NCBI GenBank assembly: GCA_003532195.1
Contig: DOFA01000008.1
Span: 7,703 to 14,835, forward strand
Direction of reading: 5' to 3'
Origin: Clostridiales bacterium
Lineage (GTDB): Bacteria > Bacillota > Clostridia > Saccharofermentanales > UBA5734
DNA: 7,133 nucleotides
This document shows positions 1 through 6,870 of the stretch, in pieces. How positions within the stretch are numbered: the first letter of the stretch is position 1; every line of letters begins with the position of its first letter. A model generated the notes under the pieces. It saw only the letters and a program-made list of their open reading frames with translations, did not search any database and was not told the DNA's origin. The position numbers were made by a program, and so were the translations under genes.

Positions 1-932
1 GAGCCGGCGATCGTGCCGTTAGCCAGGCGCGCTTCACCGTTGGCGACATGACCCTGCTGCGTTCCCAGCAGGTATTCCCCGTCCGCCATGCCGCAGGCCG
101 CCATGGAGTCGCTGACCAAAATGACCCGGTCGGCGCCGTACAGCTTGAAAGCTGCCCGGATCACCGCAGGATGCAAGTGAATCCCGTCAGATATCAATTC
201 AACCGAAGACCCATGGTCAAAGGCAGCGCCCGGTACGCCGGGCTGGCGATGACCGAAAGGGTTCATGGCGTTGAACAGGTGGGTGACCAGGGACGCTCCG
301 GCGGCAAAGGCCGCCGCAGCCGTGCTATAATCGGCCGCTGTGTGAGCCAGGGAAACCACGCAGCGGCTCTTGACCCGGGCAATGAACTCAGGGACTCCGG
401 CCAGTTCCGGCGCGACGCAGAGCACGCGGATCAAACGGTTGCTGACCGAATCCAGGCGGTCGAAGAAAGCGATGTCGGGCTGACGCAGGTATTCAGCAGA
501 TTGCGCGCCTTTTTTCTCTTTGGCAAAAAACGGACCTTCCATATAAATGCCGGCGAGTTCCGCCCGGTCTGACAAATTTTGCCTTTTATACGAAGCAGCC
601 TGCCGGAAAGCATCGGCCAGCGATTCCTCCGGCAAAGTCATGGATGCGGGCATGAATGTCGTGATACCCTGGCTGGCCAGATAGCGTCCCATCACCTGGA
701 GCGATCCGGAGCGCCCGTCGCAAAATTCGCGGCCGGCAGAGCCATGTGTGTGAATGTCGATCAGGCCGGGAATGATCAGGCACCCTGAAGCATTCCATGA
801 ACCGGGCGAATCGCTCACCGGTATACCGACACCCGGCGGATAAATTTCCTGGATCCGATCGCCGGTAATCCGTAAAGAGGCCGGACGGAACTTCCCGTCC
901 TCGCCGAAAATCTGGCCGTTGTAGATCAGCAT
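1..932 (-). CDS. nagA: N-acetylglucosamine-6-phosphate deacetylase, 3' end cut by window edge
   Basis: Cytoplasmic amidohydrolase that removes acetate from GlcNAc-6-phosphate to give glucosamine-6-phosphate, the entry step to NagB and glycolysis. I translated the minus strand from the ATG at 932. The frame stays open for 310 codons to base 1, so about 70 residues of a usual ~380 aa protein are missing. Family signatures appear in order: DIHTHG (H61, H63), MEGPF (metal ligand E132), a SLAHTAADY segment (H197) where most relatives have GHS, THLFNAM (H218), SDGIHLHP (H252), LVSDSMA (probable catalytic D275) and NGTIAGS at the edge. The start is set by GGGAGG at 938-943, 5 nt upstream. The ATG overlaps the stop of the upstream glycosidase gene by 7 nt, so the two are probably translationally coupled. 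No frameshift is seen. Which N-acetylhexosamine phosphate is the natural substrate is not certain; AgaA-type GalNAc-6-P deacetylases share these motifs. Confidence 0.93.
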   Translation of the reverse strand, partial: MLIYNGQIFGEDGKFRPASLRITGDRIQEIYPPGVGIPVSDSPGSWNASGCLIIPGLIDIHTHGSAGREFCDGRSGSLQVMGRYLASQGITTFMPASMTLPEESLADAFRQAASYKRQNLSDRAELAGIYMEGPFFAKEKKGAQSAEYLRQPDIAFFDRLDSVSNRLIRVLCVAPELAGVPEFIARVKSRCVVSLAHTAADYSTAAAAFAAGASLVTHLFNAMNPFGHRQPGVPGAAFDHGSSVELISDGIHLHPAVIRAAFKLYGADRVILVSDSMAACGMADGEYLLGTQQGHVANGEARLANGTIAG

Positions 933-2842
933 GGTGTCCTCCCTCTGGCCGGCTCCAGATCGTGCTCGATAACCAGGAACGCGCCCAGCCTGAGCTCCGG
1001 CAAAGTGATCTGCAGACGGCCGTCCCGGTCGCAGGCGGATAATCCGATTTCAGCGGACGGCGTCAGAAAGGTGATCCGGTGCACCGCCGCGGCGGGCGTC
1101 CCAATATCCAGGGACAAAGCGACTGTGCCGGCAGCCTGTATGCGTTCACGAATGTCCGTGTTGACCAGGCAGACGATGTGATAGCCCTGGCCGGCAATCA
1201 GCTTGCCGTCGACCTGCCGGCTGCCTTCAATGAGGATCATTGGCCGGATGCCAGCGATATCCAGAATCTCTTCGGCGCTGTTATCGTCATAGATATATCC
1301 GTGTTTCCGCTGAACCGGCGTTTCGCAAAACTGATAAAAACCATTGTTTTCGGCATTGAACTCAACAACCTGAGCGCCCTTGTTCTGAAAATCGAGAATC
1401 TGGCCGATTTCCTGCCGGCTCAGCCCGCCCCGTGCGGGAACGATCAGAAGCCGGACGCCAAGCGGATTTGCCGCCAGGTCGCAGGCGCGGGTGAAATCGA
1501 CCGGCACGCCGGCTTTGCGAAATAACCGGTAAGCATGCATCATGTTATGCGCGGTCCGGCTCTGGCCGTGATCGACAGCATCATAATAAGCATTGGCCTT
1601 CTCAGAAAACAGGACGGCCACTCCGGCGCGGCACTTTTCGGCCAGGGCAATGCGGCTGCTCAGTTTGTCGTTGATCAGCCGGTTCATGGCCACGGCGCTG
1701 GCGTAAGCCGCCGTCCGGGTGCGGTCGTTGTACAGGATGCCGAACTGGTTCGGCTCCGGCCCGTCGGCGAACGGAAAATCGGCGCGCCACTGGTAGTAGA
1801 GGATCCCTTTAATGCCGCTGCCCACAGCCGAATAGGTCTCGCGGTCCCATTCGCTGGCCGGCATGTCTGTACGGGCGTTGTATTCAATAAGCCAGGCATG
1901 CTTGCCAAAGGAGGCGGCGGCGCTTTCCGCGGCGTCGAGGGTTTCGCTGGCATTCCACTGGCTTTCGCCGCAGGCGGGGGTGTAATGGGTGATGCCGAGG
2001 ATTTCCATGTCCTGTGCTGTGCGGTAGTAATCTTCGCCAAACATGACGGCTCCCGGGGACAGCGGGCAATTCATCAGGCAGGTCAGGGTCTCGGCGGCTG
2101 GGTTATTCCGGCGGGCGATACCCGCCAGATGACCCATGTACCAGTTCAGGCGCTGGTAATGGAACAGCCGCCAGGTGATCCATTCCGACGGGTCGGCGCC
2201 GGCTTCTGGCCTTTTACGCGGCGGATCGGTCGCCTGGGCTGCCGACTCGTCCTTGATCCCTTCGCTGACCAGCCAGCGCCGGTACGCAGCGATCGAATGC
2301 GGATTGTAATCGACGCCAAAATGGTAGGCCGGTTCGTTATAGATCTGATGGCTGACGACGGACGGGAAGCCGGAAAAGTGCCTGGCGGATGCCGCCGTGC
2401 AGTCTTCGTTGTCCCTGAGGATGCCCTCGTGATTGAGCGAGGCCCGCAGAAAACACTCATAAAGGCCTAGCTCGCGGCCTTCCGGCGTGACCATCGCTTC
2501 GCCGGTGTACCCGGAAACATTGAGCGTATACCCCTGCAGCCGCACCATGGCCGCCATATTGACCTCATGGGCGGCCGAGACCCCCCGGTCGATCAGCGGA
2601 AATTCAGCTTCAATACCTGCGGCGCCCTCGCCGACTCGCCGGAAATTCCCGAGAGCCGCAAAACGCAGGATATTGAAACCGGCTTCAGCCATTTCCCGCA
2701 AATCCAGGTCCATCTGGCCTTCGCGGTCGCCGTCAGCCAGAACCGGGACTTTCTGGGGATGATATGAAGCATAATAGGACAGGCCCAGTGCAAGAACCGG
2801 TTTTCCATCCTGATGCAGAATCCCATTGTTTAATGAATACAT
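926..2842 (-). CDS. Clan GH-A glycoside hydrolase, GH42-like (putative beta-galactosidase)
   Basis: Predicted intracellular exo-glycosidase of 638 aa with no signal peptide or membrane segment. The N-terminal half looks like a (beta/alpha)8 barrel. A YNEPAYH motif carries the likely acid/base E170 just after N169, and AWLIEYN places a likely nucleophile at E320. This spacing and total length fit GH42 (A4 beta-galactosidase has E141 and E312 in about 645 aa). After about residue 405 the stretch VAVLFSE...HNMMHAYRLFRKAGVPVDF...LLIVPA resembles the glutamine-amidotransferase-like trimerisation domain of GH42, and a small C-terminal beta domain follows. The acid/base context differs from the usual GH42 NEY, and residues about 195-222 form a polar, Pro/Ala-rich insertion, so another GH-A family is possible and substrate is uncertain. 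The start is supported by AGGAGG at 2847-2852, 4 nt upstream. It is first in the minus-strand pair with nagA, which suggests it releases sugar from a GlcNAc- or GalNAc-containing glycan. Confidence 0.8.
   Translation of the reverse strand: MYSLNNGILHQDGKPVLALGLSYYASYHPQKVPVLADGDREGQMDLDLREMAEAGFNILRFAALGNFRRVGEGAAGIEAEFPLIDRGVSAAHEVNMAAMVRLQGYTLNVSGYTGEAMVTPEGRELGLYECFLRASLNHEGILRDNEDCTAASARHFSGFPSVVSHQIYNEPAYHFGVDYNPHSIAAYRRWLVSEGIKDESAAQATDPPRKRPEAGADPSEWITWRLFHYQRLNWYMGHLAGIARRNNPAAETLTCLMNCPLSPGAVMFGEDYYRTAQDMEILGITHYTPACGESQWNASETLDAAESAAASFGKHAWLIEYNARTDMPASEWDRETYSAVGSGIKGILYYQWRADFPFADGPEPNQFGILYNDRTRTAAYASAVAMNRLINDKLSSRIALAEKCRAGVAVLFSEKANAYYDAVDHGQSRTAHNMMHAYRLFRKAGVPVDFTRACDLAANPLGVRLLIVPARGGLSRQEIGQILDFQNKGAQVVEFNAENNGFYQFCETPVQRKHGYIYDDNSAEEILDIAGIRPMILIEGSRQVDGKLIAGQGYHIVCLVNTDIRERIQAAGTVALSLDIGTPAAAVHRITFLTPSAEIGLSACDRDGRLQITLPELRLGAFLVIEHDLEPARGRTPC
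938..943 (-). promoter_or_regulatory. Ribosome binding site of nagA inside the glycosidase gene
   Basis: On the minus strand GGGAGG lies 5 nt (ACACC) before the nagA ATG and within the last codons of the glycosidase gene. It decides the nagA start at 932 and, with the ATGCTGA overlap, supports coupled translation of the two proteins. Confidence 0.75.
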
Positions 2843-2846
2843 AAAG

Positions 2847-2852
2847 CCTCCT
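2847..2852 (-). promoter_or_regulatory. Ribosome binding site of the glycosidase gene
   Basis: A perfect AGGAGG on the minus strand, 4 nt before the ATG at 2842. It supports that start and the Gram-positive style of translation initiation. Confidence 0.7.
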
Positions 2853-2886
2853 GTCTGATCCGATAAGGTGTGGTTTTCAGATACCC

Positions 2887-2915
2887 ATTTTAGAATAAGC
2901 CAACCTGCTGATAAA
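2887..2915 (-). promoter_or_regulatory. Candidate promoter of the glycosidase-nagA pair
   Basis: Read on the minus strand, TAAAAT (2887-2892, 5 of 6 to the -10 consensus) is preceded after 17 nt by TTTATC (2910-2915, a weak -35, 3 of 6). It lies in an AT-rich patch that stands out from its GC-rich surroundings. Transcription would begin near 2880, leaving a leader of about 40 nt. This was found by eye only; the -35 match is poor, so an activator may be needed or the true promoter may differ. Confidence 0.4.
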
Positions 2916-2960
2916 ATAAAGTGTCTTTTCCCCCGGATCGGCTATAAGTTTTTGCTGTCT

Positions 2961-3002
2961 GGTCAGGCTGGCCTGACGCCGGCCTGGCGCTGCTGCCTGA
3001 CC
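2961..3002. promoter_or_regulatory. Nested inverted repeats, candidate operator in the divergent intergenic region
   Basis: GTCAGGC-TG-GCCTGAC at 2962-2977 is a perfect 7 bp inverted repeat with a 2 nt centre. A second GCCTGAC copy at 2995-3001 gives a direct repeat with 24 nt spacing. The left arm GGTCAGGC (2961-2968) also pairs perfectly with GCCTGACC (2995-3002), so two mutually exclusive pairings exist. The element lies between the two candidate divergent promoters, about 45 nt upstream of the minus-strand -35 and just before the plus-strand -35. This fits a dimeric regulator site controlling the glycosidase-nagA pair and/or eda. The binding protein cannot be named, and no sugar regulator is visible in the window. 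There is no T-run after it, so it is not a typical terminator. Confidence 0.5.
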
Positions 3003-3011
3003 GGCTTTGTC

Positions 3012-3038
3012 TTGTACCGGAATTCAACCTGTGATAAG
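3012..3038 (+). promoter_or_regulatory. Weak candidate promoter of the aldolase gene
   Basis: TTGTAC at 3012-3017 (-35-like, 4 of 6) and GATAAG at 3033-3038 (-10-like, 4 of 6, preceded by TGT as in an extended -10) are separated by 15 nt, which is short. Transcription would begin about 45 nt before the eda start. The call is tentative and rests on position and these partial matches only. Confidence 0.25.
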
Positions 3039-3077
3039 CTTGATCCAGATTTTTAAAGAAGCAGCGGTTGGCTGTTC

Positions 3078-3083
3078 AAGGAG
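3078..3083 (+). promoter_or_regulatory. Ribosome binding site of the aldolase gene
   Basis: AAGGAG lies 6 nt before the ATG at 3090. It favours this start over the in-frame ATG four codons later. Confidence 0.7.
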
Positions 3084-3089
3084 CATCTT

Positions 3090-3728
3090 ATGGCTAGTGT
3101 GATGAAGCAAATCGAAATGTGCGGCATTGTCCCGGTTATCGTCATCAATGATGCCGCTCAAGCGGTCCCTCTGGCCAAAGCCCTGCTGGCCGGCGGCATC
3201 CGGGTGATCGAAATCACTTTCCGCACCGCCGCGGCCCGGGAAGCTCTGGCCCGGATCAAAAACGGGGTTCCGGACATGCTGGCCGGCGCCGGTACGATCC
3301 TATCCCCGGAACAGCTGGACGCGGCCCTGGATGCCGGCGCATCATTCGCGGTTTCGCCCGGCCTGGACGCCGATCTGGTCCGCGCCGCCCAGGAGCGCCA
3401 ATGCCCGATTCTGCCGGGCGCCGTCACCCCTTCGGAAATCATGCAGGGCCTCCTGCTGGGCCTGGATACCTTCAAATTTTTCCCCGCGGAAAACTACGGC
3501 GGTCTAGCCACCATTCAGGCCTTGTGCGGCCCTTTCCCCGGCATCCGCTTCGTACCGACAGGCGGGATTTCCGCCAAGAATGCGGCCGATTACTTGAAAA
3601 GCCCGAAAATCCTGGCGATCGGCGGCAGTTGGATGGCGCCGAAAGAACTGATCGAAGCCGGCGATTTTGCCGAGATCTTGCGCAGAACCGAACAGGCAGT
3701 CGCCATGCTGCGGTCAATCCGGCCCTGA
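3090..3728 (+). CDS. eda: Bifunctional 4-hydroxy-2-oxoglutarate / KDPG aldolase
   Basis: Class I aldolase that splits 2-keto-3-deoxy-6-phosphogluconate into pyruvate and glyceraldehyde-3-phosphate (Entner-Doudoroff or uronate breakdown), and often also 4-hydroxy-2-oxoglutarate. At 212 aa it has the normal length, a single TIM barrel. Every active-site position of E. coli Eda appears here with a constant offset of four: E41 and R45 in EITFRT, T69 in GAGTI, P90 in VSPG, Schiff-base lysine K129 and F131 in FKFFPAE, and S180 in GGSWM. PGAVTPSE and PTGGIS are also typical. It is transcribed away from the glycosidase-nagA pair across a 247 nt region. No KDG kinase, uronate or gluconate gene is in view, so the physiological substrate is open; a 2-keto-3-deoxy-6-phosphogalactonate (DgoA-like) role is an alternative. 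Its last 15 nt overlap the 3' end of the convergent TetR gene. Confidence 0.93.
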   Translation: MASVMKQIEMCGIVPVIVINDAAQAVPLAKALLAGGIRVIEITFRTAAAREALARIKNGVPDMLAGAGTILSPEQLDAALDAGASFAVSPGLDADLVRAAQERQCPILPGAVTPSEIMQGLLLGLDTFKFFPAENYGGLATIQALCGPFPGIRFVPTGGISAKNAADYLKSPKILAIGGSWMAPKELIEAGDFAEILRRTEQAVAMLRSIRP

Positions 3729-4313
3729 GAGACACCTTTCATTTAAATACAGCCGCTCTTTTTCCAGGCCCAGGGTCTGCTCGATCAGTGTCACCAGAAT
3801 CGGCAGCTGGCGGACCCCTTCGATGTAAAGGTCGCCCAGGCCCCGGATGAGCATGCGCAACATGTGCTCCGGGTAACGGATCTGGATCAGGTTTTGCTGC
3901 ATGCCCTGTTGCAGGAGAACGCCCGCATGGCGCAGGGCGATCTCCGACATCCGTTCGCGGATCAGGCTAAAAACACCGGGATCGGCCGGTGAAAAGACCA
4001 TGACGGTGGGATGGCTGCGGATCGCGCTGAAATACAGCTCCAGAATCGCTGTCAGCTTCGCGTAAAAATCCAGGTCGCCGCGCTGGATGATCTGGCTCAG
4101 GGATTCATCCAGCTCCTGAATAAACTGGCTGATCACCTCTTCAACCAGATGCTCCTTGGAGGGAAAATAGTAGTAAATCAAACCTTTGGCAACGCCAACG
4201 CCGACGGCGATTTCGTTCATGGAAGTTTTGCTGATCCCCCGCGCCTCAAACTGGAGGCGGGCTTGTTCGACAATTTCCTGGCGCCGGACTGCCGGATCTT
4301 TAGTAATGCGCAT
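3714..4313 (-). CDS. TetR/AcrR family transcriptional regulator
   Basis: Cytoplasmic one-component DNA-binding repressor of 199 aa, the usual TetR length. The N-terminal domain (about residues 8-56) carries the helix-turn-helix: TSMNEIAVGVGVAKGLIYYY followed by FPSKEHL, the classic end of the TetR recognition helix and helix 4. The rest is an all-helical ligand-binding and dimerisation domain with no recognisable ligand pocket signature. The start has a purine-rich GGAAGTGGAG just upstream. It follows the FtsX-type permease by 37 nt with no terminator seen, so it is probably last in the ABC transporter operon. By analogy with other TetR-exporter pairs, it likely represses that operon from an operator upstream of the ATPase gene, outside this window. 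Its 3' end overlaps the convergent aldolase gene by 15 nt. Control of the divergent sugar genes is possible but less likely. Confidence 0.9.
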   Translation of the reverse strand: MRITKDPAVRRQEIVEQARLQFEARGISKTSMNEIAVGVGVAKGLIYYYFPSKEHLVEEVISQFIQELDESLSQIIQRGDLDFYAKLTAILELYFSAIRSHPTVMVFSPADPGVFSLIRERMSEIALRHAGVLLQQGMQQNLIQIRYPEHMLRMLIRGLGDLYIEGVRQLPILVTLIEQTLGLEKERLYLNERCLSGPD

Positions 4314-4350
4314 TTCTCCACTTCCTTTTCTGGCTGGGCATCGTCAAGGC

Positions 4351-6870
4351 TTATTCTGAGGATTTCAGCGATTCTACCATGCTGACTTTCCGCAAGCGAT
4401 GATGCATGAAAAGGCTCACCAGGCCGGCAAAAGCCACGGTCAGGGCTATTGCCAGCAGGTAGCTCAGAACGCTGACATCCTGGCCGAACATCATCAGGTC
4501 AATTTCCATCGTGCCAATAACAAAGCGATGCAAGAAAAATCCCAGCAGCAAGCCAGCCGCGGTGCCGATGGCAGTCAGAATGAAATTCTCCCGGAATACA
4601 TAAACGGAAACTTCCCTGTCCCGAAAGCCCAGGACTTTGATGGTGGCGATCTCCCGGATCCGTTCCGTGATGTTGATGTTCGTCAGGTTGAAGAGGACGA
4701 TAAAGGCCAGGGCGCCGGCCGATAAAACCAGAATCATGACCACATAGTCCAGACTCTGCAGCGTATCGTTGAATTCATCTGCCAGGCTGACCGTAAACAT
4801 TACCCCCCGAACGCCGGAAAAGCTGAGCAGATCCTCTTTGAACGAGGCCTGGTCCATTTCCGCTGCTTCTGCCACATTGAAGACAACCGAATTGTACTCT
4901 GGTGTTCTGTTAGTGATTATAGCAAAGTATTCCGGCGACAGGTAGATATAGTGCGCCAGATAATTCTCGGCGATGCCGGCGATTGGAACGACCCAGGCAC
5001 GATTATCCGAATCCGTGATTGCCAAAACGTCTCCTGTATCCAGATTGAGAAGTTTGGCCAGCTTTTCCGTTATGATGGCGCCATCGTCAGCCAGGGCCAG
5101 CTTGCGGCCCGACAGCCGCTCATGGAGGTCGAAATAAGCCGTAAAAGCTTCGGGATCGGACGGTGTCAGCAAAGCGGCCTCGAAGGTTCGTCCGGAATCG
5201 GCCGCCGAAGCGCTGACAGTTGCGCTGGAAATCTCCAGGTAAGACTGGACATCGGGACGATTGCCGAGGATCTGGCTGGCATCGCGATCCTTCGCATCAG
5301 TATCCAGATCCAGGACAACCTGGGCATCGTACAGGAAAATCTCGTCGAACTGCTTGCCGATGATCGCTCCGATCGAATCGCGCAGACCCAAGCCTGTGAC
5401 CAGCAAAGCGGTGCAGCCGGCTATGCCGATCACGGTCATCAGCAACCGCTTTTTGTAACGGAAGATGTTCCGGGCTGTTACCTTGCGGGAGAAAGACAGC
5501 CATTTCCAAAGCGGCCGGATGTATTCGAGCAGGATTCTTTTCCCCGGTTTCGGCGCGCGCGGCTGCATCAGGACGGCCGGCCCGGCGCGCAGTTCATGCA
5601 GCGAAGCTGTCAGGGCTGCCGAAATCGTGGTGATCAGGGCCAGCGAAATGGAAAGGGCCGCCAAATCCAGATGCATGGGCATCAGGCTGACTGGAATATC
5701 GTACATGATGCCATAGGCATTCATAATTAAGCCCGGAAAAAGCCGGAATCCGATCGCCAGGCCGGCCAGGGCGCCGGACAGGCTGGCCAGCAGGGCATAA
5801 ATCAGATATTTGGCCGCGATGGTCGCTGTGCTGTACCCCAGTGCCTTCATGGTGCCGATCTGGTTTCGTTCTTCTTCAACCATGCGGGTCATGGTCGTCA
5901 AGCAGACCAAAGCCGCTACCAGGAAGAAGAAAAGCGGGAAAACTTTAGCCACCTCACCGATTCGATCGGCATCATCGCCATATCCGGAATAGCCCGGATT
6001 GCTGTCCCGATCCAGCACATACCAGTGATCAGGTATTTTCAGCAGCTGGCTTTCGGCATTCCCTTCCAGAGTGGCACGCAGCAGGGCGATTTCCGCGGCC
6101 ATCGCTTCTCTGCCCAAGGCTTCCAATTTCGGGGTCAGGACAGCCAGATGCGCTTCGTATTCCGCCGAATAGGCGGCCAGGGTCTGGGAAGAATGGGTCC
6201 GGACATACAAATCCGTAACCCGGCTGAGCCGGAAATCTGTATGGCCGATGCAAGCATAAAAGTCAATCGATCCGTCGCCAATGTTGGTTTGCCCCAATTC
6301 AAAGCTGATATATCGGGGCGAATTGATCAGGCCGACAACCGTATAGGTCGTTGCCGCCAGATAATCGTCCAGGTTTTGATCTTCTGGCAGCGCCAGTGTC
6401 ACCACGCTGCCGATCGCGATTTCATCCGGCGTATTGATGCTATTCTCAATGACGATCTCGCCGGGATTTTCCGGCAGCCTGCCTTCAGCAATCATCGGAA
6501 GATTCAGGGCGTCCGGGTTCTGGCTGTCAGCCGCGTTCCAGCTGAAGAGCTGGACCGTATAGGTATTGTCGGTAGCTGTGGTCAGAAAAAGATCCTTGGA
6601 ATATCCTGTCTGGACTGTGGCAACGTCTTCGGTCTGACTGACGAGACTGATTTGCTCCTCAGTAAAACCCAGCGGCGAAAGGATCCGGAAATCCGACAGG
6701 TTCTGTTTCTGATAATGTGAGTCTGCTGACAGAAGCATATCCGGTTCGGTCGCGTTGATACCCGCATAAAAACCCACACCCAAGGCGATAATCGCCATGA
6801 TGGACAAAAACCTTGATTTTGTTTTCCAGATGGTGCGGAAAATGTCCCGGATGAAAGACTGTTTAGCCAT
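4351..6870 (-). CDS. FtsX-like ABC transporter permease (MacB/type VII superfamily)
   Basis: Inner-membrane permease of 839 aa, partner of the upstream ATPase. I see eight likely membrane helices in a duplicated layout. TM1 (about 20-38) follows a basic DIFRTIWKTKSRF start. An outer domain (about 40-305) includes a short helical, coiled-coil-like stretch near 230-275. TM2-4 fall near 311-328, 350-376 and 402-423. A cytoplasmic linker rich in basic residues and proline follows, then TM5 (about 477-495), a second outer domain (about 505-705) and TM6-8 (about 708-731, 760-783, 801-823). The coupling motifs EEERNQIGTMKALG and ERIREIATIKVLG follow TM2 and TM6, as in FtsX domains. The ATG at 6870 forms TAATG with the ATPase stop and is preferred; a GTG at 6876 would add two residues. 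Such proteins move lipids, peptides or lipoproteins, or transmit force to cell-wall enzymes. The substrate is not evident here. Confidence 0.88.
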   Translation of the reverse strand: MAKQSFIRDIFRTIWKTKSRFLSIMAIIALGVGFYAGINATEPDMLLSADSHYQKQNLSDFRILSPLGFTEEQISLVSQTEDVATVQTGYSKDLFLTTATDNTYTVQLFSWNAADSQNPDALNLPMIAEGRLPENPGEIVIENSINTPDEIAIGSVVTLALPEDQNLDDYLAATTYTVVGLINSPRYISFELGQTNIGDGSIDFYACIGHTDFRLSRVTDLYVRTHSSQTLAAYSAEYEAHLAVLTPKLEALGREAMAAEIALLRATLEGNAESQLLKIPDHWYVLDRDSNPGYSGYGDDADRIGEVAKVFPLFFFLVAALVCLTTMTRMVEEERNQIGTMKALGYSTATIAAKYLIYALLASLSGALAGLAIGFRLFPGLIMNAYGIMYDIPVSLMPMHLDLAALSISLALITTISAALTASLHELRAGPAVLMQPRAPKPGKRILLEYIRPLWKWLSFSRKVTARNIFRYKKRLLMTVIGIAGCTALLVTGLGLRDSIGAIIGKQFDEIFLYDAQVVLDLDTDAKDRDASQILGNRPDVQSYLEISSATVSASAADSGRTFEAALLTPSDPEAFTAYFDLHERLSGRKLALADDGAIITEKLAKLLNLDTGDVLAITDSDNRAWVVPIAGIAENYLAHYIYLSPEYFAIITNRTPEYNSVVFNVAEAAEMDQASFKEDLLSFSGVRGVMFTVSLADEFNDTLQSLDYVVMILVLSAGALAFIVLFNLTNINITERIREIATIKVLGFRDREVSVYVFRENFILTAIGTAAGLLLGFFLHRFVIGTMEIDLMMFGQDVSVLSYLLAIALTVAFAGLVSLFMHHRLRKVSMVESLKSSE

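Noticed and set aside
48..572. A 174-codon plus-strand open frame at the left edge
   Set aside because: It is the antisense shadow of nagA, which has all its family motifs in the minus-strand frame from 932 to 1.
431..798. Two short minus-strand open frames that could suggest a broken nagA
   Set aside because: They are in other frames. The true nagA frame is open throughout, so there is no frameshift or pseudogene.
1535..2470. A 311-codon open frame on the plus strand opposite the glycosidase gene
   Set aside because: It is antisense to a well-supported enzyme, shows no recognisable domain, and GC-rich codon use readily leaves the opposite strand open. No convincing ribosome binding site was seen.
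2962..3010. Reading the GC-rich inverted repeats as a rho-independent terminator
   Set aside because: No T-run follows the stem on the plus strand, and on the minus strand the element lies upstream of a gene start, not after a gene end.
3061..3080. Possible catabolite-response (cre) site before eda
   Set aside because: Only a 4 bp CAGC/GCTG symmetry is present and the bases do not match the TGNAANCGNTNNCA consensus.
3401..3850. A 149-codon plus-strand frame spanning the eda-TetR junction
   Set aside because: It is out of frame with eda, covers the convergent overlap and has Arg/Pro/Gly-rich shadow composition.
4951..6720. Plus-strand open frames of 259 and 231 codons opposite the permease
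   Set aside because: They lie entirely antisense to the FtsX-type permease, have no family motifs and no plausible start context.
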